This document shows positions 1 to 9,796 of a stretch of 64,000 bases of DNA, one piece after another. This DNA comes from Antarctobacter heliothermus (GTDB lineage: Bacteria > Pseudomonadota > Alphaproteobacteria > Rhodobacterales > Rhodobacteraceae): NCBI RefSeq assembly GCF_002237555.1, contig NZ_CP022540.1, positions 1,868,501 to 1,932,500 on the forward strand. The letters run 5' to 3'. The position numbers were made by a program, and so were the translations under genes. Under the pieces are notes generated by a model. It made no database searches. It had not been told where the DNA came from and saw only the letters and a program-made list of their open reading frames with translations. Numbering within the stretch: the stretch's first letter is position 1; each line of letters begins with the position of its first letter.

Positions 1-188
1 ACCCCGGCGCAGCGTGCGCCCAGGGAGGCCTTCAGCTTCTCGACCTCGTCGGTCTCACGACAGAGCGTCCCGCTGGCGATGACGAAGACGCGCCGCGCGC
101 CAAGCCGCTCGGCCTCGGTCGCCACGGCCTGCGCGGCGGGGGTGCCGTGGATCACGGCCTCCATAGGGGTAAGCGCAATTCGGGTCAT
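1..188 (-). CDS. Iron-containing alcohol dehydrogenase / maleylacetate reductase-like protein (partial, N-terminal 62 aa)
   Basis: The reading frame starts with ATG at 188 on the minus strand and runs off the window edge. The visible residues begin MTRIALTPMEAVIHGTP and continue through a helix-strand unit (AERLGARRVFVIASG), the N-terminal pattern of group III iron-type alcohol dehydrogenases and maleylacetate reductases. The Fe ligands would lie outside the window. It follows the ABC importer operon by about 63 nt in the same direction, so it is probably co-transcribed and may act on the imported compound. The family call rests only on this fold start and the glycerol-dehydrogenase-like motif, so the substrate is not determinable. 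Confidence 0.6.
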   Translation of the reverse strand, partial: MTRIALTPMEAVIHGTPAAQAVATEAERLGARRVFVIASGTLCRETDEVEKLKASLGARCAG

Positions 189-251
189 CGGCCTCTCCAT
201 TCAAAATGGCAGCGCCCCCCGGGAGCAAGGGCGCGCTGCCGGACGGGCATA

Positions 252-1442
252 TCAGTCGACGGCGATCACGTCGCCGAACAGTGCCCAGTTGTCGCCGTCG
301 AATTTCATCAGCGACATCGCCTCAATCGGCGCGAAATCATCCGCAGCCGTGTTCACCGTGATCCCCGGCAGCAGCATCGGCGCCTCGAAACCTTCGAGGT
401 TGGAGGCGACCTTCATCAGGTTCTCGCGCGTCAGCTCATCGCCCGCCTGCGTCAGCACATGTTCGATGGTGTAAGCGGTGGAATAGCACGACCAGTCCCA
501 CCAGTTGCCGTCCGAGGCCTTGGGGAAATAATCCGCCTTGAAGGCCTGCCACGCCTGCACGTCCGGATCCTCGGCATAGGCGGGGTTGGTCGGCTCCTTC
601 AGGTACTGGGTCGAGATGATGCCGGTGGAATGATCCAGCCCCGCAGGTTCCAGCACCGCCGATTTGGCGTTGGAGACCGAGACAAGGAACTGCGTGACGT
701 CCCAGCCGATCTCGCCCGCGCGCCGGATCGCCTGCGCCGCGAATTTGGGCGAGGCGACGTTGAAGAACACATCCGCTCCGCTTTCCTTCAGGGTCGACAT
801 CTGGCTGTCGACCGTGGCCGCCGAGGTGTCGTAGCTGACCGCCGAGACCACCATGCTCTCATCGCCCAGCTGGTCGATGAAGGCATCCATGTAGTCGCGG
901 CCGAAGTCGTCATTCTGGTAGAGGATGCCGATCTTGGCGTCGGGCATGTTCTCCTTGATGTACTTGGCATAGATCCGCCCCTCGGCCGCGTAGCTGGGGA
1001 TATAGGGCATGGTCCAGGGATAGTTCTCGGGGTCGTCCCATTTCGAGGCGCCTGTTGTCAGGAACAGATGCGGCACCTTGCGCTGGTTCATGTAGCGATG
1101 GATGGCCGAGTTCGTCGGCGTACCGATATTGCCCGCGATGAACAGCACGCCTTCGCGCTCGACCAGCCGCCGGGCCTGCTCCAGCATCTTGGCCGGGTTG
1201 TAGCCGTCGTCCTGCACCGAGACGCTGACCTTGCGGCCGTTGATGCCGCCCTTGTCGTTGACCATTTCGAAGTAGGCCGCGATGCAGCTGCCGGTCGAGC
1301 CATAGGCCGAGGCCGGACCGCTGAGCGGCACGATGGTTCCGAACTTGATCTCTTCGTCCGAGGCGCCCTTGTCATAATTGGCAGCCATGGCGCCGCTGGC
1401 GAGGGTGAGGGTTATTGCGAGGGCAGTGGTTGATTTCAGCAT
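252..1442 (-). CDS. ABC transporter substrate-binding protein, branched-chain amino acid (HAAT/LivJ) type
   Basis: A 396-aa periplasmic binding protein of the LivJ/Leu-Ile-Val-binding family. Residues 1-20 form a Sec signal peptide ending AMAAN. The body shows the type I periplasmic-binding fold: GTIVPLSGPASAYG at the first lobe, NDKGGINGRKV, and VLFIAGNIGTPTNSA. It lies 23 nt downstream of the LivM-type permease in a five-gene importer operon. The family binds amino acids, but also aromatic acids, urea and amides, so the ligand is not fixed. The neighbouring Fe-dehydrogenase gene hints at a catabolic rather than amino-acid substrate; that is inference. Confidence 0.9.
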   Translation of the reverse strand: MLKSTTALAITLTLASGAMAANYDKGASDEEIKFGTIVPLSGPASAYGSTGSCIAAYFEMVNDKGGINGRKVSVSVQDDGYNPAKMLEQARRLVEREGVLFIAGNIGTPTNSAIHRYMNQRKVPHLFLTTGASKWDDPENYPWTMPYIPSYAAEGRIYAKYIKENMPDAKIGILYQNDDFGRDYMDAFIDQLGDESMVVSAVSYDTSAATVDSQMSTLKESGADVFFNVASPKFAAQAIRRAGEIGWDVTQFLVSVSNAKSAVLEPAGLDHSTGIISTQYLKEPTNPAYAEDPDVQAWQAFKADYFPKASDGNWWDWSCYSTAYTIEHVLTQAGDELTRENLMKVASNLEGFEAPMLLPGITVNTAADDFAPIEAMSLMKFDGDNWALFGDVIAVD

Positions 1443-1465
1443 TGTCGGTTCCTCCCTGTCTGCTG

Positions 1466-2485
1466 TTATCTATTGGTGTGAGTGGTGAGCTTGTCCTTGA
1501 CCCAGCCGAGCATCCCGGCCAGTCCGCGCGGCTGGATCGCCATGATCGCGATGATGACGCCGCCATAGACGGCCCAGCTTCCGCCCTGCCAGATCTCTTC
1601 GGTCACGTTGGGCACCATGACGATGAAGACCGCGCCCAGCAGCGGACCGATCAGCGGCGAACAGAGCCCACCGACGACAACGGCGGTGAACAGCGAGATC
1701 GACAGGAAGAACGGAAAGCTGTCGGGTGCCACGAATTGCACGGCAACCGCCTGAAGCGCGCCTCCGACCGAGCAGGCCAGCACCGAGAAGACAAAGGCGC
1801 GGGTCTTGGCGCGGGTAACGTCAAAGCCCATGGCGCGGGCGGCAATCGGGTTGTCGCGCGTGGCGATCCAGGCCTTGCCGTTCAGCCCACGCACCAGCCG
1901 CAGGGTGAGGAAGGCGAAAAGCAGGAAGTAGCCCACGACCGCGAGATAGATCGACTGGTCAAGGTCCAGCCCCGCCCATTCGGGCGCGGGGTTGATCAGC
2001 AGGAACAGCCCCTGCACGCCGCCCGTCCACTCTGCAAAGAGGTCCGAGCGCAGAACCGTTGGCGTGGCAATCGCCAGCCCGAAGGTGGCCAGCGCCAGAT
2101 AGACGCCCTCCAGCCGCAGCGCCGGCTTGCCGATCAGCCAGCCTGCCGCCATGCCGACGACACCGGCGATCACCGGTGTCAGGGCGAAAGGCACGGCGAA
2201 ACGGTCGATGCAGATCGCGGCCGCATAGGCACCGATCGCAAAGAACGCGCCGTGGCCCAGCGAGATCTGCCCGTTGTAGCCCATCAGCACGTTTAGCCCC
2301 ATCGCGGCGATGGCGTAGGACAGGATCGAGGACGCGAGGAACAGCTCGTAGCCTTCCAGCACCCCGGTCGCCGCCAGAAGGGCCAGCGCCGCGGCGCCGT
2401 ATCCAAGCCGCGCCAGAGGAAACGAGACCTTGCGGCTGCGGGAGGCGCTCAGGGCCTGGGTCATGTCTGTACTCTCCACGGTCAT
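1466..2485 (-). CDS. livM: Branched-chain amino acid-type ABC transporter permease (LivM family)
   Basis: A 339-aa integral membrane permease of the LivM family with about eight to ten hydrophobic segments. The family signatures MGYNGQISLGHGAFFAIGAY and a long loop ending in ARAMGFDV are visible. It pairs with the LivH-type permease immediately upstream (1-nt gap) and with two ATPases to form the inner-membrane channel. The N-terminus carries a roughly 25-residue cytoplasmic leader before the first membrane helix. ATG at 2485 is used. Confidence 0.92.
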   Translation of the reverse strand: MTVESTDMTQALSASRSRKVSFPLARLGYGAAALALLAATGVLEGYELFLASSILSYAIAAMGLNVLMGYNGQISLGHGAFFAIGAYAAAICIDRFAVPFALTPVIAGVVGMAAGWLIGKPALRLEGVYLALATFGLAIATPTVLRSDLFAEWTGGVQGLFLLINPAPEWAGLDLDQSIYLAVVGYFLLFAFLTLRLVRGLNGKAWIATRDNPIAARAMGFDVTRAKTRAFVFSVLACSVGGALQAVAVQFVAPDSFPFFLSISLFTAVVVGGLCSPLIGPLLGAVFIVMVPNVTEEIWQGGSWAVYGGVIIAIMAIQPRGLAGMLGWVKDKLTTHTNR

Positions 2486-2486
2486 T

Positions 2487-3364
2487 TCACACCCTCCGCG
2501 TCACGATTTCACCGAAGAGACCCGCAGGCCGCACCAGCAGGACCGACAGGATCAGCATAAGCGCGATCAACTCGCGGAACTCGATGCCATAGGGGACGTA
2601 GGCCGAAATCATCGCCTCCAACACGCCGACGATCAGCCCGCCCAGGGCGGCGCCGAAGGGGCTTGTGATGCCGCCCAGAAGCGCACCTGCAAGGGCAAAG
2701 ATCAGCGGCGCAAGGCCCATGCCGGGATCGAGGAAGGTCACCGGCGCAATCATTACGCCCGCCACCGCGCCGATCCCCGCCGCCAGCCCCCAGCCAAGCG
2801 CCAGCATGACCGACACGTTGATGCCCACAAGGCGGCTGCTTTCGTGGTTGTCCGCCGCCGCCCGCAGCGCAAGCCCAAGTCGGGTGTAGCGAAAGAAGAA
2901 CCAAACCGCCGTCAGCACCGCCCCGGTGGTCAGCAGCGACCCCAGAGTATGCGCGCGGATCGACAGGTCGTCCATCAGGTTGATGGAGCCGTCGGAAAAG
3001 GCGCTGGGGAATGGTTTGACTTCGTAGTTCCAGATCACGCCAGCGAGGCTGTGGATGCTGAGAAACAGCCCCACGAAGACCGCCACGACCACAAGATCAT
3101 CGGCCTTGGCAAAGGGTCGGACGACGACGCGCTCCAGCACGACGGCGCCGACGAAAGAGACGGCCACCGTCAAAAGGATCGCAGGCCAGATCGGCACCCC
3201 CATCTGCACCAGCGTCCAGGCGATGAAGGTGGAAAACACCGCCATTTCGCCCTGCGCGAGGTTCACGTGGCCGGTGGATTTGTAGATCATCACCAGAGCC
3301 AAGGCCATGATCGCGTAGATGCCGCCCGAGGACAGGCCGATGATGAGTTGTTCGAGAAAAAAGG

Positions 3365-3368
<4 letters not shown>
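2487..3368 (-). CDS. livH: Branched-chain amino acid-type ABC transporter permease (LivH family)
   Basis: A 293-aa membrane permease of the LivH family, nearly all hydrophobic. It starts MTFFLEQLIIGLSSGGIYA, the typical LivH N-terminus, and contains HVNLAQGEMAVFSTF. Its start overlaps the stop of the preceding ATPase gene (ATGA overlap at 3365-3368), indicating translational coupling. It forms the heterodimeric channel with LivM. Confidence 0.92.
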
Positions 3369-4098
<730 letters not shown>

Positions 4099-4102
<4 letters not shown>

Positions 4103-4881
4103 GCCGCTTCCTCCCCGAGATAAGCCCGAAGAACCTGCGGATGCGCCCGCACTTCATGCGGCAGCCCGTCAGCGATCTTCTGGCCGAAATCCATCGCCAC
4201 CACGCGGTCGGAAACCTTCATGACAAGGTTCAGGTGATGTTCGACCAGCAGTACCGCGACCTTGAATTCGTCGCGCACCTGCCGGATCAGGTCTTCCAGA
4301 TGCCGCACCTCTTCGCGGTTCAGCCCGCCGGCCGGCTCGTCGAGCATCAGAAGGCTCGGTTTCGCGGCCAGCGCCCGCGCGAACTCGATCCGTTTGCGCA
4401 CGGCAAAGTTCTGATCGGCGATGGTGTGATCGGCGATCTCCGCAAGGTCGAGCAACGACAGAAGATGCATGATCCGCTCGCGCGTCTCGGCCCGTTCCCG
4501 GCGCACCTTCGCGCCGTTGAAGATGTCGGCCGCCAAACCACCGTTCATCGCGAATTGCGCGCCGGTCAAAACGTTCTCATAGACCGTCGTCGTCTCGAAC
4601 AGCGCGATGTTCTGAAAGGTGCGCCCGATGCCGCGGGCCGCCATATCCTCGGCGCCCAGCGGGGTGATGGTCTCACCCCTGACAAGAATATCGCCGGAGC
4701 TCTGGCGGTAGAGACGGCTGAGGCAGTTGAACAGTGTCGTCTTGCCCGCGCCGTTCGGGCCGATCAGGCCAAGGATCTCCTGCTCGTGGATTTCGAGCGA
4801 AATCTCGTTGAGGGCGACAACACCACCGAACCGTATGGTGAGATCCCGCACTTCGAGTAGTGGATTGCCATTTTGCCGCAC
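4099..4881 (-). CDS. livG: ABC transporter ATP-binding protein (LivG family)
   Basis: An ATPase of the LivG family: Walker A GLIGPNGAGKTTLFN, Walker B LLMLDEPAGGLN, and the LivG-specific GIGRTFQNIALF block. The frame is open back to a TTG at 4923. GTG at 4881 is preferred because AGAGAGG lies 6 nt upstream of it and family homology begins right after it (NPLLEVRDL). It is the first gene of the importer operon. Two TGTC-N-GACA palindromes lie upstream at 4927 and 4977. With the TTG start the first palindrome would be only 4 nt from the start codon. Confidence 0.88.
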
Positions 4882-4926
4882 AGTGCGCCTCTCTGCCTGC
4901 GGAAATCTCCCATATCCCCGCAATAA

Positions 4927-4985
4927 TGTCCGACACTAATGACACTTCAAAGGCCGGTCAAGCTTTTATCGCTTAGTGTCCGACA
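4927..4985. promoter_or_regulatory. Twin TGTC-C-GACA operators upstream of importer operon
   Basis: The 9-mer TGTCCGACA, a 4+1+4 palindrome, occurs at 4927-4935 and again at 4977-4985. The two are in the same orientation, with centres 50 bp apart, close to five helical turns. FCD-type GntR regulators (FadR/LldR/PdhR group) bind sites of the form TGGTC-N-GACCA or TTGTC-N-GACAA, so a GntR repressor is the first guess. No such regulator is in the window. Confidence 0.5.
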
Positions 4986-5221
4986 AAACAAACTGCGCTT
5001 AGAAAGTACTGGAAAGTGACTGAAGCTGGTCATTGCCGCCTGCTCTTTGGGCCCCATGATCGCGTCTGGGACGGCGGCCTCCTCCGCGGCATTCTCAGTT
5101 CGAGGGTTGCGCCAGATTGACTGGGGCCGCGCCTCAAGAATGCGGGAAAGACCACACCCAGACCACGGCTTTAGTGGCCCGTTGTCGTCGGAGTGACCGC
5201 CCGTCTACCCCGGAATGCACG

Positions 5222-5250
5222 CCCCCTTGCGGCGAATGCTCGCAAGGGGG
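5222..5250 (-). terminator. Terminator-like hairpin after CrtC-like gene
   Basis: CCCCCTTGCG and CGCAAGGGGG form a perfect 10-bp stem with a 9-nt loop, 16 nt beyond the stop of the minus-strand gene at 5266. No clear T-run follows, so it may act as a 3'-end stabiliser or as a weak intrinsic terminator. Confidence 0.5.
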
Positions 5251-5265
5251 GAGGCGAGCTTAGTC

Positions 5266-6435
5266 CTACAAAAGCCAGTTTGCTTCCGCTTTGGGGATAC
5301 TTTCCGAGAAGGACATTTCGTGGATGATGTTGCCGGTTGCGACCTCGACTCCACCTGCGAGTGGCACCGTCACCCTGATGTCGCCGCCAAGACGGATATA
5401 GCCTGGCCGTGCGGTTTCGTCATCCGGTTGCTGGTCGGAATTGAGCGCGTCGCTCAAGAGGTGATTGCCCGAAATCTCGATACGGATCATGTCGCCGTTG
5501 TAGGGTGCTTCGATCAGGAAGCCGTCAGGCCAGCCGTTGCCGGACTGCGGGCCGACATGGATTTCACCAACGAATCTGTCCTCGAATTCACCCGTGCTGA
5601 GCAGGATTTCACTGTCTTTTGCCAACATGAACTTGCAGACGACCTTGTTGTCGTAATCCGCGTTGTGTTGAATATACGAGAAGTTCAGCGTGAAATCTCC
5701 GCATTCCGCACGGCCCCAGTGCCACGCCTTGAGAACACCTTCGATACCGGCATTGCCCCAATTGTGGTCGTGATAGCCGTGACCATCCTCGATAGCGATG
5801 GTTTCGCCCGCGACCTGAATGGTGCCGTTCACAACTGCGCGCGGTGCGGGCACGACATGCGCGTTAAACACCGTCAGCGCCTCGTCGAAATACATCGCAC
5901 CGGATCCAGCACGCCAGGATTCAACGGTCGCGACAAGCTCAAGGTCGACGACCACATCGTCATGCTCGGCGTGAAGCTGCCAATTCGGGTAGCGGCCTTT
6001 ACACCAGTTGTTGCCCAGTTTTACGTCGCAATGCTCCTCGGACGCGATGAAGTCCACACCGGGGAACGGCACCTGGAAATCGCGGTTGGTGCCGTCGGGG
6101 AGTTCGACGTTCAACATCAACATCGGCGGTAGATCAGGGTTATCCAACATGATCAACGGGCGGTCCATCAGGATCACCGCGGCCTTGAGGCCTGATTGGG
6201 TGAACAGATCAAAATACCACCACTCGTAATGGCGCGGGTTTCCGTCATTATGATAGCCATCATCTCGGTCGGTCACGACTTCCTGGGCAGCCTGGTCGTA
6301 CAAACCCGGTGCCTCGTAGTTGCCAATGACGAGTTTCGGCGTCTGGGCACTGGCCATGGAGCGCAAACCAGGCACAAACAGGAGACCCGCTCCGAACGCG
6401 GTTGAGGTCAAAAGGGTTCTCCGGGAGATTTCCAT
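5266..6435 (-). CDS. Tat-exported CrtC/AttH-like (lipocalin-type) domain protein
   Basis: A 389-aa protein with a twin-arginine signal at the N-terminus (SRRTLLTSTAFGAGLLF, residues 4-20; cleavage near ASAQT). The mature part contains HYEWWYFDLF, the hallmark of the CrtC (hydroxyneurosporene synthase) / AttH family, and DGHGYHDHNWGN, a His/Asp-rich motif typical of the same fold. CrtC hydrates carotenoid double bonds, but no other carotenoid gene is nearby, so a different hydrophobic substrate is possible. It precedes a flavoprotein and a pirin gene in minus-strand order, with hairpin 5222-5250 at its end. Confidence 0.75.
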   Translation of the reverse strand: MEISRRTLLTSTAFGAGLLFVPGLRSMASAQTPKLVIGNYEAPGLYDQAAQEVVTDRDDGYHNDGNPRHYEWWYFDLFTQSGLKAAVILMDRPLIMLDNPDLPPMLMLNVELPDGTNRDFQVPFPGVDFIASEEHCDVKLGNNWCKGRYPNWQLHAEHDDVVVDLELVATVESWRAGSGAMYFDEALTVFNAHVVPAPRAVVNGTIQVAGETIAIEDGHGYHDHNWGNAGIEGVLKAWHWGRAECGDFTLNFSYIQHNADYDNKVVCKFMLAKDSEILLSTGEFEDRFVGEIHVGPQSGNGWPDGFLIEAPYNGDMIRIEISGNHLLSDALNSDQQPDDETARPGYIRLGGDIRVTVPLAGGVEVATGNIIHEMSFSESIPKAEANWLL

Positions 6436-6475
6436 GGTCTTTCCTTCTGGGAGGGTTGGTTACGTCGTGAGTTGA

Positions 6476-7564
6476 TCAGCCTTCAGGCTGGTTCAGCAGC
6501 TTTGCGTATTTCTTGAGAAACAGATCCTTGCCCTTCATCCTGCTGGTCAGGAAATCCCCGGCGGTGAAGAAGCCAAGGAAGGAATTCCCCTGCTTGGGGC
6601 CAAGTGGCACAAGGATCGGTGCCTTGCTGCCCCATGGCTTGTAAGGCTTCATGTCTTCTACGGTTTTGCCCTGTGCCAAACCGGACAGCGTCGCCTTGAG
6701 CCAAGGCAGTTGGCGGCTTGTGGCCACGATCGTCATCCCGTCGCCTGCATCCGCGACATCGCCGGCCGCGAAAATATTGGGCACCGAGGATGGGCGCATC
6801 CACGGGTCGACCTTGATCCGGTTTGCCGTCGTTTTCTGGACACCGGCAAGCGTTTCAATCACCTTGGAATTCGCGCGCGATCCGATAGCCGGAAAGATCA
6901 GGTCGAAGTCGTGCTGTGACCCATCGGCGAGTTGCAGGGTTCCCGCATAAGGCTCGGTCAGGCTTTTCAGGTTCTCCGCCCTCTGGCCAAGAATGAGCGT
7001 GACGCCTGCCTTGCGCAGTTTCGCCGCGAGCGAATTGCCCAGCTTGGACGGCATCGTCGGGAACAATGCCGCGTCGCTTGAAATCAACGTCACCTTCTTG
7101 TCCGGCATGGCATAGGCGATTTCGCCCGCAAGCTCGGTGCCAACGGCACCAGCCCCGACTATGCCGATGTTCTGCGCCTCTTTGAGTTGCTGGTGAATGC
7201 GCTGGTTGTCCGCCTTCAGGCCCGCGATATCGGCGCCTTGAGGCTTGAAGGGCATGGCGTTGCCAGATCCGGTGGCAACAACGATTTGATCCGCCTCTAC
7301 CCGAGTGCCGTCCTCCAACGTGACACCCTTCGCGTCTATGGCTTTTGCCTTGGACGCGATGACCCTGCCGTTCGTGAGCAGCCGATCATAGGGAATGAGA
7401 GCGCGATCCAGCAGCGAAGGGTCGACAACTGCGCGGATCATGGCCGGCGCGTGAACGAAGTGACTGCGCGGCTCGATCAATGTGACCTGTGCGGTGTCAT
7501 CGAGAGACTTCGCGAGTTCGGCACCTATGTAGCCGCCGCCGACAATGGCAATTTTCTGTGACAT
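6476..7564 (-). CDS. FAD-dependent pyridine nucleotide-disulphide-type oxidoreductase (AIFM2/FSP1-like)
   Basis: A 362-aa two-dinucleotide-binding-domain flavoprotein. The FAD motif IAIVGGGYIGAELA is at residues 5-18, an NAD(P) motif IGIVGAGAVGTELAGE lies near 137-152, and the second FAD motif is NIFAAGDVADAG near 262. There is no CxxxxC redox disulphide in the first domain, so the AIFM2/type-2 NADH dehydrogenase-like group fits better than glutathione reductases. Such enzymes reduce quinones. It sits between a pirin gene (35 nt upstream) and the CrtC-like gene (40 nt downstream), suggesting one operon dealing with redox chemistry of quinones or lipids. Confidence 0.8.
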   Translation of the reverse strand: MSQKIAIVGGGYIGAELAKSLDDTAQVTLIEPRSHFVHAPAMIRAVVDPSLLDRALIPYDRLLTNGRVIASKAKAIDAKGVTLEDGTRVEADQIVVATGSGNAMPFKPQGADIAGLKADNQRIHQQLKEAQNIGIVGAGAVGTELAGEIAYAMPDKKVTLISSDAALFPTMPSKLGNSLAAKLRKAGVTLILGQRAENLKSLTEPYAGTLQLADGSQHDFDLIFPAIGSRANSKVIETLAGVQKTTANRIKVDPWMRPSSVPNIFAAGDVADAGDGMTIVATSRQLPWLKATLSGLAQGKTVEDMKPYKPWGSKAPILVPLGPKQGNSFLGFFTAGDFLTSRMKGKDLFLKKYAKLLNQPEG

Positions 7565-7599
7565 GAATTCTAACCTTCTTGGGGCCTTGCGGCGCTTTT

Positions 7600-8493
7600 C
7601 TATGATTTGTGGGCGGCGTGATCGGCGGGATAGGTGATCTGTCCGAATTTCCCGGCGCGATACTCGCGGAACGCCTCGGTCAACTCGCCGTCGCGGTTCA
7701 TGACAAACGGGCCGCGCATAGCGATGGGGTCGGTGATCGCCTCACCGCCAAACAGCAGCAGATCGAGCGGTTCAACAGCCGGGTTGGTTATCTCCAACGT
7801 TCCACCCCGGGCGTCCAAACCGATGAGGGTATGAGCGTCGATCTTGGCATCACCGACCACGGCCCCATGCGTCGGCAGGAATCCCGCTACAGGCAGACCA
7901 GCGCGCAAGGCGATATCGACCGTCGCAAGCGGCTCGATCCTGACGTGCCAGATAAATTCGCCCGCATAGGTGGGGATGGGCGAGGATTGCCCGTCATAAC
8001 CGCCAAGCAGAACTTTGACCTCTCCACGCCCACCCGCGAGCATGACCACGGGCAGGTCCGGTGATGAGACGGGCATATATTGCGCAGGCTCGATCTTATT
8101 CGGCGCGGGCAGGTTGATCCAGAATTGAAAGGAATGCAGCACCCCGCCATCACGGCGCACGGGCGTCGCGAGCATCTCGTCATGGATAATGCCGTTGCCC
8201 GCGTTCATCCATTGCACGCCTCCCGCCGTGACGGTGCTGTTGTTTCCCAAGCTGTCGAAATGGGTCATGGCGCCTTCCATGACATAGGTGAAGGTGACGA
8301 TCCCCGCATGGGGATGGGAGAAGCTGCCATCGGGTTCGGGCAACGCACCGGCAGCAATTTCGCGCCTGGGCAGATGATCGAGAAGCAGGAACGGGCCGAC
8401 CGCGTTCACAGCCCGGTTCGGAAGGGCGCGTGCGATGGTAAATGTACCGACCCGATCGGGCTGCGCTGGCTCTTGGAAAGAAACTTGTTTCAT
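7600..8493 (-). CDS. Pirin family protein
   Basis: A 297-aa bicupin. The metal-binding pirin block is present: HPHAGIVTFTYVMEG with two His, then HFDSLGN, and VQWMNAGNGIIHDEM with the downstream His and Glu. Bacterial pirins include quercetin 2,3-dioxygenases and redox-sensing regulators. It is the first gene of a minus-strand trio and is divergent from the LysR gene at 8597. The 103-nt spacer contains a LysR-type box, so control by that LysR protein is likely. Confidence 0.9.
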   Translation of the reverse strand: MKQVSFQEPAQPDRVGTFTIARALPNRAVNAVGPFLLLDHLPRREIAAGALPEPDGSFSHPHAGIVTFTYVMEGAMTHFDSLGNNSTVTAGGVQWMNAGNGIIHDEMLATPVRRDGGVLHSFQFWINLPAPNKIEPAQYMPVSSPDLPVVMLAGGRGEVKVLLGGYDGQSSPIPTYAGEFIWHVRIEPLATVDIALRAGLPVAGFLPTHGAVVGDAKIDAHTLIGLDARGGTLEITNPAVEPLDLLLFGGEAITDPIAMRGPFVMNRDGELTEAFREYRAGKFGQITYPADHAAHKS

Positions 8494-8549
8494 TGGATTG
8501 CTCCGGTTGTTGATCCGGTGATAGGCGAAGTGAAACTTGATTGATATTT

Positions 8550-8564
8550 ATACTTTTTTAGTAT
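8550..8564. promoter_or_regulatory. LysR-type operator between pirin gene and LysR regulator
   Basis: ATACT-TTTTT-AGTAT is a 15-bp perfect interrupted dyad inside an AT-rich divergent promoter region (8494-8596). It fits the T-N11-A layout of LysR-family sites. It lies 33 nt before the LysR start codon and 57 nt before the pirin start. Confidence 0.5.
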
Positions 8565-8596
8565 CTACATAAGTAGCCTTTAACTTATGGTGCCTT

Positions 8597-9490
8597 ATGA
8601 AACTCGATCAACTGAACGTCTTGCGCGCCGTTGTAGAAACCGGCTCGGTCAAAGCGGCCGCCGAGCGCCTCAACCGGACGCAGCCAGCGATCAGTCAGGC
8701 GTTGAAGGCCCTGGAGTTCCAGACCGGAACCGAATTGTTTGACCGGTCGGGGTATCGGCTTGAACTCACACCCGTTGGCAAACGGGTCTATCTTCAATCC
8801 TTACGCGTTTTGACGGAGGCGGAGGATCTGGGGCAGTTGATCCAGCATTTCGAGAAAGGGCAGGAAGAAACGGTCACCATCGCGGTGGATACCACCACCA
8901 ACCTCAACGCGCTGACCCCCGTCTTATGCAAACTGCAAACGGACTTTCCCGAAACCCGCGTGGTCTTGCGCCCCGAGGTTCTGTCCGGCGCCATGGAGGC
9001 CGTAAAAACGGAATCCGCGGCAATCGCGATTTCGCCTATGTCCTCGGTCATGCTCGAGGAAGAGGGTTTCGACTACATCCCCCTCGGGACATCGACATTG
9101 CGCAATGTTACGTCACCATCCCTTTGGGCTGAGATGGACAATCCCAAGCGGCTCTCGGACCTGCGCCGTTTCCATCAGGTCATCGCAAGCGACAGCGGGC
9201 AAGCCGGAGGGCTGTTCGACCGCGAAATCGGCGTCCAGAAAGGCCAGCGCCGCTGGTACGTCAGCGACCTCCACACAAAGAAGCACCTTCTGGTCGCGGG
9301 CCTCGGCTGGGGCCGCCTGCCAGAACACATGATCGCGGAAGAGTTGAAGAATGGGCAGCTGTGCGAGATAGACTTGCCACACACACATCTTGCCTTCAAC
9401 GTCACCATCTATGCGTTTCGCCAGTCCAAACCAGTCGTCCGAGCCGTAGCGGAACTGCTTTGGAGAGAATTTGAAGCCCATGCTGCGTAA
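8597..9490 (+). CDS. LysR family transcriptional regulator
   Basis: A 297-aa LysR regulator. The N-terminal winged helix-turn-helix is clear: VKAAAERLNRTQPAISQALKALE at residues 17-39. An effector-binding domain follows (TVTIAVDTTTNLNALTPVL onward). It is transcribed away from the pirin/flavoprotein/CrtC-like genes and probably controls them together with itself through the dyad at 8550-8564. The inducer is unknown. Confidence 0.92.
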   Translation: MKLDQLNVLRAVVETGSVKAAAERLNRTQPAISQALKALEFQTGTELFDRSGYRLELTPVGKRVYLQSLRVLTEAEDLGQLIQHFEKGQEETVTIAVDTTTNLNALTPVLCKLQTDFPETRVVLRPEVLSGAMEAVKTESAAIAISPMSSVMLEEEGFDYIPLGTSTLRNVTSPSLWAEMDNPKRLSDLRRFHQVIASDSGQAGGLFDREIGVQKGQRRWYVSDLHTKKHLLVAGLGWGRLPEHMIAEELKNGQLCEIDLPHTHLAFNVTIYAFRQSKPVVRAVAELLWREFEAHAA

Positions 9491-9790
9491 GGCAAGTGTA
9501 TCGTGAAAGTCGGCTTTGATCGCCGATTTCCCGACGCGTTTCTGCTCCTGACACTCTATGAAAATAGTGCTCCGGCTATCCCTGTGATGCCGACAAATGC
9601 ATCATGGGAACCCCTGACAGTCGAATGGCAGCTTCGGCGAAATCCACACGCGATTTCGCACCCGCTGCAAAAGTCCGCTGTCCGCCGCTACGTGTGTTCG
9701 GTGTCCAGTCGTTGGGTCCGCGATGGACCGTCAGTCACCTCCTGAACCCAATCAGGGCCACGGCATCCACTTACGATCTTCATCTTTGCT
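9491..9790. other. Non-coding stretch downstream of LysR gene
   Basis: About 300 nt with short open frames in several directions but no plausible start site, domain or composition. I see nothing definable here; it borders a decayed gene. Confidence 0.4.
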
Positions 9791-9796
9791 CATCCC

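Larger units (their letters stand above)
4882..5265. other. Intergenic region between importer operon and CrtC-like gene
   Basis: About 380 nt without a credible gene. It holds the importer operon's leader with two TGTC-N-GACA palindromes (4927-4935, 4977-4985) and a GC-rich hairpin just after the CrtC-like gene (5222-5250). The remaining 5000-5210 shows no coding signal or recognisable element. Confidence 0.5.

Noticed and set aside
147..1433. Long plus-strand open frame (428 codons) opposite the binding-protein gene
   Set aside because: It is Arg/His/Gly-rich with no domain and mirrors the opposite strand of a clear periplasmic binding protein; a GC-rich shadow frame.
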